From: Xylanibacillus composti
Lineage (GTDB): Bacteria > Bacillota > Bacilli > Paenibacillales > K13
NCBI RefSeq assembly: GCF_018403685.1
Contig: NZ_BOVK01000012.1
Coordinates: forward strand, 1 to 64,000
DNA length: 64,000 nt
Direction: 5' to 3'
Positions 8,771 to 17,434 of the stretch are shown piece by piece. Below the pieces are notes generated by a model. The model made no database searches. It saw nothing but the letters and a program-made list of their open reading frames with translations, and had not been told where the DNA came from. Position 1 is the stretch's first letter. Every line of letters begins with the position of its first letter. Position numbers and translations under genes: made by a program.

Positions 8771-9802
8771 ATGCAAAAAACGCTGATCATCGGATTTGGC
8801 AGAGCAGGCCGCGGTTTGCATTGGCATTGCTTGCGCCGAGCTTATGCGGACGATGTGACGGGGCAGCTGTTCAACCAGACCGTGGGGGTGGTCGATCCGA
8901 AGGCCGATTCGCGCGACAGGGAAGAACCGAATCTGGTGTTTTTCTCCAGCCTGAACGAGGTCGCCGGGTTTGATCCGGACCACACGGTGGTGCACATCTG
9001 TACCCCTCCCGAACTGCATGAGGCTATGCTGAGCGAGGCGGCGGAGCATGGGTATACCCGCATCATCATGGAGAAGCCGCTGACCACGACCATGACGCAG
9101 CTGGACAGAATCAGGCTCATACAGGAGCGGTACGCCATCGATTTGCTTGTCGTGGCCAACTGGCTGTCGAGCACGTTGACGGAGCGGCTGCACGCCTTGA
9201 TTCAATCCGGCGTATACGGACCGCTGCGTCATATCAAGGCGGAACAGGACAAACCGAGACTATCGCGGACCATTGCCAACCCGAGCCATGAGAATGCCTT
9301 TGATGTGGAGATTCCCCATCTTGCCGCACTCGCGCTGTTCCTGGGGGGGACGGAGATCGAGGTCGTTTCGGCGGAATCGGCCGACATGCGCATTGACGGG
9401 CGCATCTTCCCGCATATGGGACGGGCCCGCATGTCCATGCTGCACCACAGACGGCTGACCTCGGAGCTGCATTCCAATCTGGAGGCGCCGATTCGCAAGC
9501 GCCGGATCGAACTGTACTTCGACAGGCACCGGGTCATTGGCTATTATCCCAGCAGCCAGGACGACAGTTTTTCCTGGATGAAGACTTACGGTGCGGACGG
9601 AAGGCTGCTAGAGGAGAAGGTGATGTATGACGACACGTTGAGTGCGGTGTTCATGCAGTATTACAACTATTATGACGGACGCAGCAGCAAGCCCGTCAGC
9701 GACTTGGCCTTCAATGCGCGTGTGGTCAGTGCGATCTGCCAAGCCAAGTCACTATGCGGGTTAATGCTGGAGGAAGATTCCATACGGGAGGTGATGACAT
9801 GA
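8771..9802 (+). CDS. Gfo/Idh/MocA-family oxidoreductase (copy 1)
   Basis: A 343-residue NAD(P)-dependent oxidoreductase of the family that oxidises or reduces a hydroxyl of sugars, inositols and related compounds. The N-terminal Rossmann fold shows IGFGRAGRGLH (GxGxxG) and the diagnostic MEKPLT (EKP motif, about residue 98) follows. The C-terminal domain, which sets substrate choice, is not recognisably close to a characterised member. The ATG at 8771 is 2 bases after trpF, and an upstream extension inside trpF is rejected. Its stop overlaps the next start (ATGA). In this setting it could make the keto group that a DegT aminotransferase then aminates; that is inference. Confidence 0.85.
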   Translation: MQKTLIIGFGRAGRGLHWHCLRRAYADDVTGQLFNQTVGVVDPKADSRDREEPNLVFFSSLNEVAGFDPDHTVVHICTPPELHEAMLSEAAEHGYTRIIMEKPLTTTMTQLDRIRLIQERYAIDLLVVANWLSSTLTERLHALIQSGVYGPLRHIKAEQDKPRLSRTIANPSHENAFDVEIPHLAALALFLGGTEIEVVSAESADMRIDGRIFPHMGRARMSMLHHRRLTSELHSNLEAPIRKRRIELYFDRHRVIGYYPSSQDDSFSWMKTYGADGRLLEEKVMYDDTLSAVFMQYYNYYDGRSSKPVSDLAFNARVVSAICQAKSLCGLMLEEDSIREVMT

Positions 9803-10932
9803 AGGTGCCCTTTTATACCGGCGCTGTGTCATTCAAGAGGCAGTGGCCGCTGATTGCGGCCAAGTTGGATCAAATTTTGGATCAGGGCTTGTTCACGAAC
9901 GGCCCGGTTGTCAAAGAGCTGGAGAGAGCGATGGAGACCTTCACCGGAGCGAAGCACGCCATTGCCGTCGGCAATGCAACGGAGGCGCTGGTCATTATGC
10001 TCAAGGCCGCGGGCATTGGTCCCGGCGATGAAGTGATCGTGCCGAGCTTCACGTTCTTCGCCTCGGCTTCAAGCATTGTTCATGCCGGCGCGGTTCCCGT
10101 GTTCTGCGACATCGACCCAGTGACGTATATGCTGAAGCCGGATGAGCTGGAGGATAAGGTTACCGCACGCACCAAGGCGATCATGCCGGTGCACCTGTTC
10201 ACCCAGATGGCAGATATGAAGGCGATCTGCGAGATTGCTGAGAAGCACGGTCTCCTGGTGCTGGAAGACAGCGCGGAGGCGATTTCCATGTTCCATGAAG
10301 GCAAGCATGCGGGAATAGTCGGCCAGGCAGGCGTGATCTCCTTCTTCCCGACGAAGACGTTGGGCGCAATCGGAGACGCCGGTCTCATCCTGACGAATCG
10401 GGACGATCTGGCTGCCCGCGCGCGCCTGCTGCGCTTGCATGGGCAGGAAGAGGATGAGCCGTACGTGCATCATCTGGTCGGGACCAACAGCCGCATGGAT
10501 GATATTCAGGCTGCCGTGCTGCTGGCGCGTCTGCAGTATCTGCCAAGCGAAATTGCCAAGCGCTCGCATTGGGCCACCCTGTATGATCGGCTGCTGGCCG
10601 ATCTGCCGCAGGTTCAGACGCCGCACATTCGCGTCCGCGAGGAAGCGGCCAACCCGGTCTATTATGTGTATCTGATCGAGGCGGAACAGCGCGACGAGCT
10701 GGTGGAATACTTGTCGGAGCAGGGCATCGGCACGGAAACGTATTATCCGATTCCCTTGCACTTGCAGCCTTGCTTCTCCCATCTGGGCTATGAGCCCGGC
10801 AGCATGCCGCATGCGGAGCACGCCTGCTCGCGCACAGTCGGACTGCCGATGTACCCGGACTTGCAGGAAGCGGACGTGCGCGCTGTATGCGAAGCGATTC
10901 GCAAGTTCTACGAAAGCGGGGGTGAAGGATGA
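9799..10932 (+). CDS. DegT/DnrJ/EryC1/StrS-type PLP aminotransferase (copy 1)
   Basis: A 377-residue fold-type I PLP enzyme of the sugar aminotransferase family. The PLP lysine is Lys186 in SFFPTKTLGAIGD, and LEDSAEAI carries the Asp that contacts the PLP nitrogen. GNATEAL is the phosphate loop. Such enzymes usually transaminate a keto-sugar, often nucleotide-linked, with glutamate or glutamine as donor. The start overlaps the previous stop, and it shares 4 bases with the next gene, which encodes a paralogue beginning with almost the same residues (MKVPF). The substrate cannot be read from sequence alone. Confidence 0.9.
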   Translation: MKVPFYTGAVSFKRQWPLIAAKLDQILDQGLFTNGPVVKELERAMETFTGAKHAIAVGNATEALVIMLKAAGIGPGDEVIVPSFTFFASASSIVHAGAVPVFCDIDPVTYMLKPDELEDKVTARTKAIMPVHLFTQMADMKAICEIAEKHGLLVLEDSAEAISMFHEGKHAGIVGQAGVISFFPTKTLGAIGDAGLILTNRDDLAARARLLRLHGQEEDEPYVHHLVGTNSRMDDIQAAVLLARLQYLPSEIAKRSHWATLYDRLLADLPQVQTPHIRVREEAANPVYYVYLIEAEQRDELVEYLSEQGIGTETYYPIPLHLQPCFSHLGYEPGSMPHAEHACSRTVGLPMYPDLQEADVRAVCEAIRKFYESGGEG

Positions 10933-12056
10933 AGGTTCCATTTTTCAACTATGCAGCCCGGTATAAGGAAGATCGGGAGAAGATCAAGGAGATCGTCTAT
11001 CAGGTCGGGACATCCGATCAGTTCATCTTGAAGGAGCATGCGGCGGAATTGGAAGACAACATTCGAGCTTATACGGGGGCCAAGCATGCGATCGCGACGG
11101 CCAATGGAACGGCAGCCTTGACCCTCATCCTGCGCGCGATGGGCGTAGGTCCCGGCGTTGACGTGCTCACCCCGGCGTTCTCCTTCATTTCGACGGCGAG
11201 CACGATTGCCTTGCTCGGGGCGCGTCCCGTCTTCGTCGATGTCGATCCGCTGACGGGGATGATGGACCCGGCGGATCTGGAAGCGCGCGTGACCCCCAAG
11301 AGCAAGGTGGTCATCCCGACACATCTCTTCTCCGTTATGGCGGATATGGCTGCAATTAACGAGGTGGCCAAGCGCAACGGTCTGCTAGTGCTGGAGGACA
11401 GCGCGGTCATGCTGGGCGCGCGAATGCAAGGCAAGCCGGCTGGCATGCATGGCGATGCGGGGCTCTATTCGTTCTTCCCGGCGAAGCCGCTTGGCGGCAT
11501 CGGAGACGGCGCCGTGATCGTCACCGACGATGACGAGCTGGGGCGTCTATGCCGGATGCTCCGCAACCACGGACAGGACGGAATTACCCGCTTCCTGCAC
11601 CATTACACCGGCTACAATCACCGCATGGATGAAACGGTGGCCGCGTATTTGGTACACAAGCTGAAGCGGTTCGACAGCCTGCTGGAACGCCGCCGCCAAA
11701 TCGGCATGCGGTATGATGAAGCCTTCGCTCCGCTGGCCCCGCATGTTCAAGTCGTGAAAGATGCGGCCTATGAGCGCGTCTACTATACGTATGTATTGCA
11801 GGCGGAATACCGGGATCAATTGCGGGAGTACCTGGCCGCGCGGGAGATTGAAACACAGGTGTATTACCCGAGGGCGCTTCCTCTCCAGTCGGCCTTCGCT
11901 TATTTGGGCCACAAGCCGGGGGATTTCCCGCATGCGGAGGCCATTCCCGGGAAGGCGCTGGCGTTGCCGTTGTACGCCGAGATGCCGGATGCGCATGTGG
12001 AGCATGTGATTGAGACAGTGCTGAAGTTCGAGGAAGCGGTGAAGCTCCATGCTTGA
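10929..12056 (+). CDS. DegT/DnrJ/EryC1/StrS-type PLP aminotransferase (copy 2)
   Basis: A 375-residue paralogue of the preceding enzyme with the same architecture: PLP lysine Lys186 in SFFPAKPLGGIGD, LEDSAVML in place of the usual LEDSAEA, ANGTAAL phosphate loop, and the QVYYPRALPLQ segment near the C terminus. The AE-to-AV change next to the PLP Asp suggests a different substrate from copy 1. The ATG at 10929 overlaps the upstream stop and the gene overlaps the next by 8 bases. Two consecutive aminotransferases imply either two amino groups in the product or a gene duplication that diverged in function. Confidence 0.9.
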   Translation: MKVPFFNYAARYKEDREKIKEIVYQVGTSDQFILKEHAAELEDNIRAYTGAKHAIATANGTAALTLILRAMGVGPGVDVLTPAFSFISTASTIALLGARPVFVDVDPLTGMMDPADLEARVTPKSKVVIPTHLFSVMADMAAINEVAKRNGLLVLEDSAVMLGARMQGKPAGMHGDAGLYSFFPAKPLGGIGDGAVIVTDDDELGRLCRMLRNHGQDGITRFLHHYTGYNHRMDETVAAYLVHKLKRFDSLLERRRQIGMRYDEAFAPLAPHVQVVKDAAYERVYYTYVLQAEYRDQLREYLAAREIETQVYYPRALPLQSAFAYLGHKPGDFPHAEAIPGKALALPLYAEMPDAHVEHVIETVLKFEEAVKLHA

Positions 12057-12930
12057 ACCGCAGCACATGGTAATGTCCGGCCTCAGCGATGAAGCCGGAC
12101 CGACGATTACACAGCAGATCGAGGCCCATCAGGCGTTGGGCTGGCAGGAGATGGAGCTGCGCTCGGTGGAAGGGCAGGCGCTGGCGGATTGGGAAGAGCC
12201 CCTGTTTCAGCAGGTACGCAGCCAGTTGGACTCCGCCGGGATGCGCGTGACCGCTGTCGCCTCCCGGATCGCCAATTGGGAGCGTCCGATTACAGCGCCG
12301 TTCAAGCAGGACATGGAGGAGCTGAAGCGCGTAGCCGACCGCATGCTGGAGCTTGGCGCACGATATGTGAGGATTATGTCCTACCCGAACGACGGCTTGC
12401 CGGAACTGGAATGGCGCGACCGGGCTGTGGAGCGTCTTCATCACTTGACGGAACTGGCGCACGCGGCGGGGATCGTATTGCTGCATGAGAACTGCTCCGG
12501 CTGGGGCGGGGTCTCTCCGGATCATACGCTCTACTTGCTGCGAGAGTTGAACACCCCCGCCTTTCGGCTGCTGTTCGATACGGGCAATGGCATCGCCTAC
12601 AAGTATGACGCCCTGGCGTTCCTGCAGCAGGTATGGCCTTACGTGGAGCATGTGCATATCAAGGATGGGCGGCTGCTCGACGGGGAAGCGGTCTATACGC
12701 TGCCCGGAGAAGGACACGCTAGTGTTCGGGCGTGTGTGCAATGGCTGATCGAGCACGATTACCGGGGCATATGGGCTATCGAGCCGCATCTCCACTTGAT
12801 TCCGCATCTGCATAAGTCCGGCGATGGGCAGGCCATGGGGCAGGCTTATGTGACCTACGGACGCTGTCTCGAGCAATTGCTGGAGGATGTACGGTGCTCC
12901 CTGAAGGAAGGGGGGGCGCAAGTTGGCTGA
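12049..12930 (+). CDS. Sugar phosphate isomerase/epimerase-like TIM barrel
   Basis: A 293-residue protein of the AP-endonuclease-2/xylose-isomerase-like family. Metal-ligand motifs of this family are visible: LLHENCSGWGG (Glu), LLFDTGN (Asp), HVHIKDG (His) and GEGHA..., followed by AIEPHLH. The family includes epimerases, inosose dehydratases and hydroxypyruvate isomerases, so a role in isomerising or dehydrating a cyclic polyol or keto-sugar is reasonable. ATG at 12049 lies 8 bases inside the upstream gene; the downstream gene starts 8 bases before its end. Together with the Gfo/Idh and DegT genes it forms a typical amino-sugar or aminocyclitol tool kit, though the substrate is unknown. Confidence 0.83.
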   Translation: MLEPQHMVMSGLSDEAGPTITQQIEAHQALGWQEMELRSVEGQALADWEEPLFQQVRSQLDSAGMRVTAVASRIANWERPITAPFKQDMEELKRVADRMLELGARYVRIMSYPNDGLPELEWRDRAVERLHHLTELAHAAGIVLLHENCSGWGGVSPDHTLYLLRELNTPAFRLLFDTGNGIAYKYDALAFLQQVWPYVEHVHIKDGRLLDGEAVYTLPGEGHASVRACVQWLIEHDYRGIWAIEPHLHLIPHLHKSGDGQAMGQAYVTYGRCLEQLLEDVRCSLKEGGAQVG

Positions 12931-14236
12931 ACAGCTGTTTACGGATGAGCATGCCGAGCTATTGCTTGCCTTGCTTCGTCTAAACACGATTTCACCTATG
13001 GAAACGGGGCGCCCCTCCGAGATTGCCCGGGCACAAGAAATGTATGCCGCATATGCGCTCGATAGGGAACGATGCGTGATCGCTGAACATGCCTCTCCTG
13101 ATCCGCATGATGTCCGCTCGCCCGACGTTCCGTTGTCCGTTCGGGAATGTGCGGAACGGCTGGAGGAAGCCTTCTGGGAGAGCCAGCCTAATATGGTGCT
13201 GCGCTTTGGCCGGCAGCGTCCGCTGGAAGAGACGGTCATGTTCAATTTCCATATGGATACCGTCGATGGCGTCTTCCCCGCAAGCTTCGACGGGGAACGC
13301 TTCGTCGGCCGCGGGGCTGTGGATATGAAGGGGCCCGGGGTCGCCGTATTGGCAGGCATACAAGCGGCCTTGAAGGAACAGCCGGATCTGCTGGACAGGC
13401 TCTCGATCTTGATCCAGTGCGTATCCGGGGAAGAAGGAGGGGCAATGGGGGTCTACGGCACGAAATTGCTGGCGGAGCGCGGTTGGCTGGGGCGCTTGAA
13501 TGTATTCGCCGAGCCTTCCAACGGCCTGTACTTCGACCGTTCCACTACCTCGATGACGGCCCGGATTGAAGTTAGCGGCCAGGATGCTACCGATGATGCG
13601 CCGCATCAAGGCCACAACAGCAGCCTGCTCCTCGGCTATTTGGCCCAGCAGCTGGCGAGAGACTGGCCGGAACGCTTCACGGCGGAAGGAAGCAAGATCT
13701 GTCTGGCGGGGCTCCATACAGGCCGCATGCACAACAAAGTGTATGGGAGCGGCCAATTGCTGTTCAACTTCGCCTACGCTTCGGAAGAGAGCGGACGGAA
13801 TATCCGTCGTTGGCTGGACGAAGCATTCGCAGCGGCGCTTCGCGGCTTCGCGGCAGCATTCGCATCCGTTCCGGCCGCGGCGCTTACCGCACGGGAAGCC
13901 GGACAGATCTGTCGGCTCGTCTGGGTGAAGCAAGGACTCCCCGTGCTCGCGAACCGAGATGCAGACATGGAGGCGTTCCTGAGCCGCATCGGTCTGAAGC
14001 GTTGCCCGGACGAGCTTCAAGCCGAGACCTTCACCTGTGATGCGATGTGGGCGCAACGTCCCGATGTCTATACGATCGTATACGGACCGGGAAGCCTTGC
14101 CGGCAACCGTGCCCATGCAGACGGCGAGTTTATAACCAGGTCCGAGCTGGAAACGTACGCCCGCTCCATTCGCGATCTGCTGATTGCGCTGGGGAAGGAG
14201 CAGTCCAACAAACAAGAAGAGGTGATGAAGGCATGA
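12923..14236 (+). CDS. M20-family metallopeptidase/deacylase
   Basis: A 437-residue zinc enzyme of the ArgE/DapE/CPG2 type. Metal ligands and catalytic residues are visible: FHMDTVDG (His, Asp), GRGAVDMKGPG (bridging Asp), VSGEEGG (catalytic Glu and ligand Glu) and RAHADGEFI (C-terminal His). The start is TTG 12923 with GGAAGGGGGG upstream, inside the end of the preceding gene. Members remove acyl, carbamoyl or aminoacyl groups from amino compounds. In a biosynthetic cluster it could unmask an N-protected intermediate or release the final amine; that is inference. Its stop overlaps the next start. Confidence 0.85.
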   Translation: MAEQLFTDEHAELLLALLRLNTISPMETGRPSEIARAQEMYAAYALDRERCVIAEHASPDPHDVRSPDVPLSVRECAERLEEAFWESQPNMVLRFGRQRPLEETVMFNFHMDTVDGVFPASFDGERFVGRGAVDMKGPGVAVLAGIQAALKEQPDLLDRLSILIQCVSGEEGGAMGVYGTKLLAERGWLGRLNVFAEPSNGLYFDRSTTSMTARIEVSGQDATDDAPHQGHNSSLLLGYLAQQLARDWPERFTAEGSKICLAGLHTGRMHNKVYGSGQLLFNFAYASEESGRNIRRWLDEAFAAALRGFAAAFASVPAAALTAREAGQICRLVWVKQGLPVLANRDADMEAFLSRIGLKRCPDELQAETFTCDAMWAQRPDVYTIVYGPGSLAGNRAHADGEFITRSELETYARSIRDLLIALGKEQSNKQEEVMKA

Positions 14237-15354
14237 GGGAGCATCCATCTGTACGCGTGCAGCGTGCAGACTTGCGCCGATTTGTCCAAGCAGTCTTCCA
14301 GTCTTGCGGTGTACCGGAGCCGCAGAGCCGCACTGCTGCGGAAGTGCTGTGCTACGCCGATGAAAACGGGTTCGATACGCACGGCGTCGCTAATTTGGAG
14401 CGGATCTATGTAGCGCGCCTGCAGGATGGCCGGGTTGATCCGCTGGCGGCTCCGGCCATCGTTGCGGAGACCCCGGCCACGGCCGTACTCGATGCGAACG
14501 ACGGCTTGGGCCTGGTTGCGGGTGCGAGAGCTATGGAGCTTGCCATGGAGAAGGCGCGGCAGACGGGGATCGGCTGTGTGGTCGTCAGACGCAGCTCGCA
14601 CTTCGGCAGCGCCGGGTACTATACCCAGCAAGCGCAGGACGCGGGCATGATCGGCATGGCAATGACCAATCTCGGCTCGCAGACGATTGCCCGGCCGCTG
14701 GGAGGCAGCGTGAACATGATCGGCACCAATCCGATCGCCGTCAGTGCGCCTGCTGGACAATTGCCGCCGTTCGTCCTCGACATGAGCACGACCGTGGTGG
14801 CTACAGGCAAGATTCGCGCTGCCCAACGCCGGGGGGAAGCCATCCCGGAAGGCTGGCTGATTGACGATGAAGGCCAGCCGGTGACGGATCCCCGCGCCTA
14901 TGACGAAGGAACCGGCCATCTGCAGATGCTTGGTGGAGCCTTGGAGACGGGGGGAGCGAAGGGATACGGTCTGGGCTTGATGGTCGATATTTTCTGCGGG
15001 ATTTTGTCAGGCGCCAATGTCGGTCCTGATCCCATGCTGCTTCGGCCGGAGGGGCAGCAGCAGGCGAAGGAAGACCAAAATATCGGTCACTTCTTCTTAG
15101 CCCTGCATGTAGAAGCGTTCTGCCCGCAAGCTGAATTCCGGACACGCATGGACAGCATGCTTCAGACGCTGCTGAATTGCCCGGCAGCCGCACCGGCCAC
15201 ACAGGTCGTATACCCGGGTTATCTGGAAGCCATGGGGAGGCGGGACGGTAATCAGGTCCAACTCGATGGAGCGGTATTTGAGCAGTTGGCTTCGCTTGCC
15301 AAGCGACTGGGGCTCAACGAATTGCCAATGACAAGGGAGGTTGTGCAGTCATGA
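14233..15354 (+). CDS. Malate/L-lactate dehydrogenase (Ldh2) family oxidoreductase
   Basis: A 373-residue NAD(P)H-dependent enzyme of the Ldh2 family, which is unrelated to classical lactate dehydrogenase. Signatures are DTHGVANL, SSHFGSAGYY (catalytic His), ARPLGGSVNMIGTNPIAVSAP and GGAKGYGLGLMVDIFCG. Characterised members reduce 2-keto acids, cyclic imino acids (piperideine or pyrroline carboxylate) or 2,3-diketogulonate. ATG 14233 overlaps the upstream stop (ATGA), and its own stop overlaps the next start in the same way. In this cluster it may reduce a keto or imino acid intermediate. Confidence 0.87.
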   Translation: MREHPSVRVQRADLRRFVQAVFQSCGVPEPQSRTAAEVLCYADENGFDTHGVANLERIYVARLQDGRVDPLAAPAIVAETPATAVLDANDGLGLVAGARAMELAMEKARQTGIGCVVVRRSSHFGSAGYYTQQAQDAGMIGMAMTNLGSQTIARPLGGSVNMIGTNPIAVSAPAGQLPPFVLDMSTTVVATGKIRAAQRRGEAIPEGWLIDDEGQPVTDPRAYDEGTGHLQMLGGALETGGAKGYGLGLMVDIFCGILSGANVGPDPMLLRPEGQQQAKEDQNIGHFFLALHVEAFCPQAEFRTRMDSMLQTLLNCPAAAPATQVVYPGYLEAMGRRDGNQVQLDGAVFEQLASLAKRLGLNELPMTREVVQS

Positions 15355-16271
15355 CCCTTCGTGTGGGAATGATCGGGATGGGAGTTATTTCGAAATATTA
15401 TGTGCATGCCATGCAGAACCGGCCGGATACGCCGGAGCTGGCCGCTGTGTGCGATTTGAACGAGGAGCGAATGAAGCCGTTCGCTGAATCGGGGACGCCT
15501 TGCTTTACAGATTATCACGAGCTGCTTCGCCAGGCCGATATCGATGCGGTGATCGTCAATGTTCCGAATGACAAGCATTACGCTATCTGCATGGATGCCT
15601 TGCTGGCAGGCAAGCATGTGTGCTGCGAGAAACCGATGACGCTGACTTTGCGGGAAGCGGGGGAACTGGTTGCCCTCTCGCGGAAGACGGGCATTACCCT
15701 ATTTACCGCATTCCATCGCCGTTACAATATGCATTTCGTGCAAGCGTTGGAAGCTGTGACTTCTCATGACGAAATCGTCTCTGTTCGGGCCAGCTATCTG
15801 GAGAAGATCGAAGAGCATGCCGGGGAAGACAAGTGGTACCTGCAGCCTGAACGATGCGGTGGCGGTTGCGTTGCGGACAACGGGCCGAACGTCTTCGATA
15901 CATTGGCCTACTTCCTAGGGCATCTGACCGTCCGCTCAGCCGATATTGTCCGCAACGAGCGGAACGTCGATCTCGAAGCGCGCATCCGGCTGGAATCCGA
16001 TACAGGCATCCCCGCAGAGGTGCATCTCGATTGGAATTATCCCTACGGGGAGAAGAAAGACGTGCATATTGTGTTGAAGGACGGCCGTGAGATCGCGATT
16101 GACATGCTGGCCGGGTTCACGGCATTCAAGTCGTCGCTGTATCACGAATACGAGGCGATCCTTCATGATTTCGCGGCGAATATCGCAATGGGCGGCTGTC
16201 ACGGCGAAGACGGCTATGACGCGGTTCGTCTCGTGCATGATACGTACAGGGCGGAAGCGGTTAGCGCATGA
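15351..16271 (+). CDS. Gfo/Idh/MocA-family oxidoreductase (copy 2)
   Basis: A 306-residue NAD(P)-dependent oxidoreductase, distinct from copy 1. The Rossmann motif is VGMIGMGVISKYYV (one Gly replaced, GMGVIS), and the family signature CCEKPMTL lies at about residue 92, followed by FHRRYN. GGGCVADNGPNVFDTLAYFLG is split over the active-site region with the conserved Gly and Asp/His-position residues (here Asn). It begins in an ATGA overlap and ends in another with the small gene that follows. Substrate unknown; probably a sugar, cyclitol or keto-acid derivative. Confidence 0.86.
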   Translation: MTLRVGMIGMGVISKYYVHAMQNRPDTPELAAVCDLNEERMKPFAESGTPCFTDYHELLRQADIDAVIVNVPNDKHYAICMDALLAGKHVCCEKPMTLTLREAGELVALSRKTGITLFTAFHRRYNMHFVQALEAVTSHDEIVSVRASYLEKIEEHAGEDKWYLQPERCGGGCVADNGPNVFDTLAYFLGHLTVRSADIVRNERNVDLEARIRLESDTGIPAEVHLDWNYPYGEKKDVHIVLKDGREIAIDMLAGFTAFKSSLYHEYEAILHDFAANIAMGGCHGEDGYDAVRLVHDTYRAEAVSA

Positions 16272-16672
16272 GTCCGGCAGTGAAACGAACCGTGGAAGCT
16301 CGCTTCGTCAAGCTGCTCTTCCACAAGCAAGAACACCGGGGGATGCGGCTGATCGAGCACGAGACGCGCTGTGTGCGCAGCGGGGAAATCCACGAGATTG
16401 TGACCACCACCCACCGGGAGGCGGGAAGCGGCGATCCAATCGATCGGGTCGGATTTCTGGGATTTGCCGAGATGTGTTGCGGCGGCATCATCGAACGGGG
16501 AGACCCGGTAGAGATCGCCGGGCAAGTGATTGGCACGGTGCTGGGCTTTGACGAATGTCATTATCCGAACCACTATAACATTCTGATCGCGGTCGAAGAG
16601 ACGCTGACTGCCGATGATTTGGGCCTGACGGTAGAAGCAGGGATTCGCTTCGGGGCACAAGAATCAGGATAG
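16268..16672 (+). CDS. Conserved-looking small protein of unknown function
   Basis: A 134-residue soluble protein, with no signal peptide or membrane segment. The first part is basic and the rest alternates hydrophobic and polar residues, as in a small beta-rich fold. GFAEMCCGGIIERGD carries two adjacent Cys and GFDECHYPNHYN has a Cys-His-His cluster that could hold a metal. I recognise no family with confidence. It is translationally coupled to the Gfo/Idh gene (ATGA overlap), so it very probably works with the cluster, perhaps as an accessory or small enzyme. About 57 bases separate it from the next gene. Confidence 0.7.
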   Translation: MSPAVKRTVEARFVKLLFHKQEHRGMRLIEHETRCVRSGEIHEIVTTTHREAGSGDPIDRVGFLGFAEMCCGGIIERGDPVEIAGQVIGTVLGFDECHYPNHYNILIAVEETLTADDLGLTVEAGIRFGAQESG

Positions 16673-16729
16673 GCAGCGGCGAAGAGGATGCTTGTAAGCA
16701 AGTTGAGGAAGCCAAGAAGGAGGGAAATG

Positions 16730-17434
16730 ATGATCCAGACAATACCCATGTCCCGTGAAGCAGAACAAAAGCTGACCGGCGTGAAGGTGATGGGCGCGGT
16801 GTTGCAGCTGGAGCCGGTTCCGGACAAGCTGCGTGCGTTGTCCTTCGAAGAGGAATGGAAGAGCCTTCATGAGAGGTGGCGCGGCAAGAGCAAAGGAGAA
16901 GTCGCCGAGGATGCGCACATCGCAGCGTATCGGCAGTTCTATCGACAGATCGGATTCAACCCCAATCAAACGCCGCCATCTGTGCAAAATTTGATCCAAC
17001 GCTTCCTGATCAAGGAAGCGTTGACGCGAATTCCAACGGTTCACCCGATTGTGGATGCGGTCAACGTGGCGGCAGTGAAAGGCCGGATTCCCCTTGGTAT
17101 CTTCGATGCGGCGTGTGTAAAGGGTCCGATTCGCCTAGCCTTCACCAGCGGCGGCGAACCGTTCCAGCCGCTCGGCAGTGGGCAGATGGAAGCGCTGGCT
17201 GAAGGCGTATTGGTGCTGGCAGACGACGAGAAGGTGTTGTCCCAATTCAGCTACCGGGACGGCGAAGCGCAGAAGATCACCGGGGAGACACGACACGTAT
17301 GGCTGTTGGGCTGTCAGGTTTCAGAAGTGGAGGAAGCAGCTGTACGCGCTGCGTTGGATGAGGCGATAGCGCAGCTTAGACGCGGGTATGAGATTTTTAT
17401 GGAAGAGGGGGTGGGAAATAATGGAGCTCGGTGA
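16730..17434 (+). CDS. Free-standing B3/B4 (PheRS beta-type) tRNA-editing domain protein
   Basis: A 234-residue protein resembling the B3/B4 editing domain of phenylalanyl-tRNA synthetase beta subunit. Visible features are QIGFNPNQTPPSVQNLI, PTVHPIVDAVNVAAVKGRIPLGIFD and VLADDEKVLSQFSYRDG, which are usual in stand-alone members. The ATG at 16730 has AGGAGGG with 5-base spacing; ATG 16727 is closer than ideal. Known domains of this type hydrolyse misacylated tRNA or act on related amino-acid esters. Inside a biosynthetic cluster it could protect the producer from an amino-acid mimic that gets loaded on tRNA. It overlaps the next gene by 14 bases. Confidence 0.75.
   Translation: MIQTIPMSREAEQKLTGVKVMGAVLQLEPVPDKLRALSFEEEWKSLHERWRGKSKGEVAEDAHIAAYRQFYRQIGFNPNQTPPSVQNLIQRFLIKEALTRIPTVHPIVDAVNVAAVKGRIPLGIFDAACVKGPIRLAFTSGGEPFQPLGSGQMEALAEGVLVLADDEKVLSQFSYRDGEAQKITGETRHVWLLGCQVSEVEEAAVRAALDEAIAQLRRGYEIFMEEGVGNNGAR

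Noticed and set aside
11584-13359. 591-codon open frame on the reverse strand
   Set aside because: It lies opposite the DegT, isomerase and M20 genes, which have clear motifs. It has no ribosome-binding site and no recognisable domain; GC-rich genes often give such shadows.
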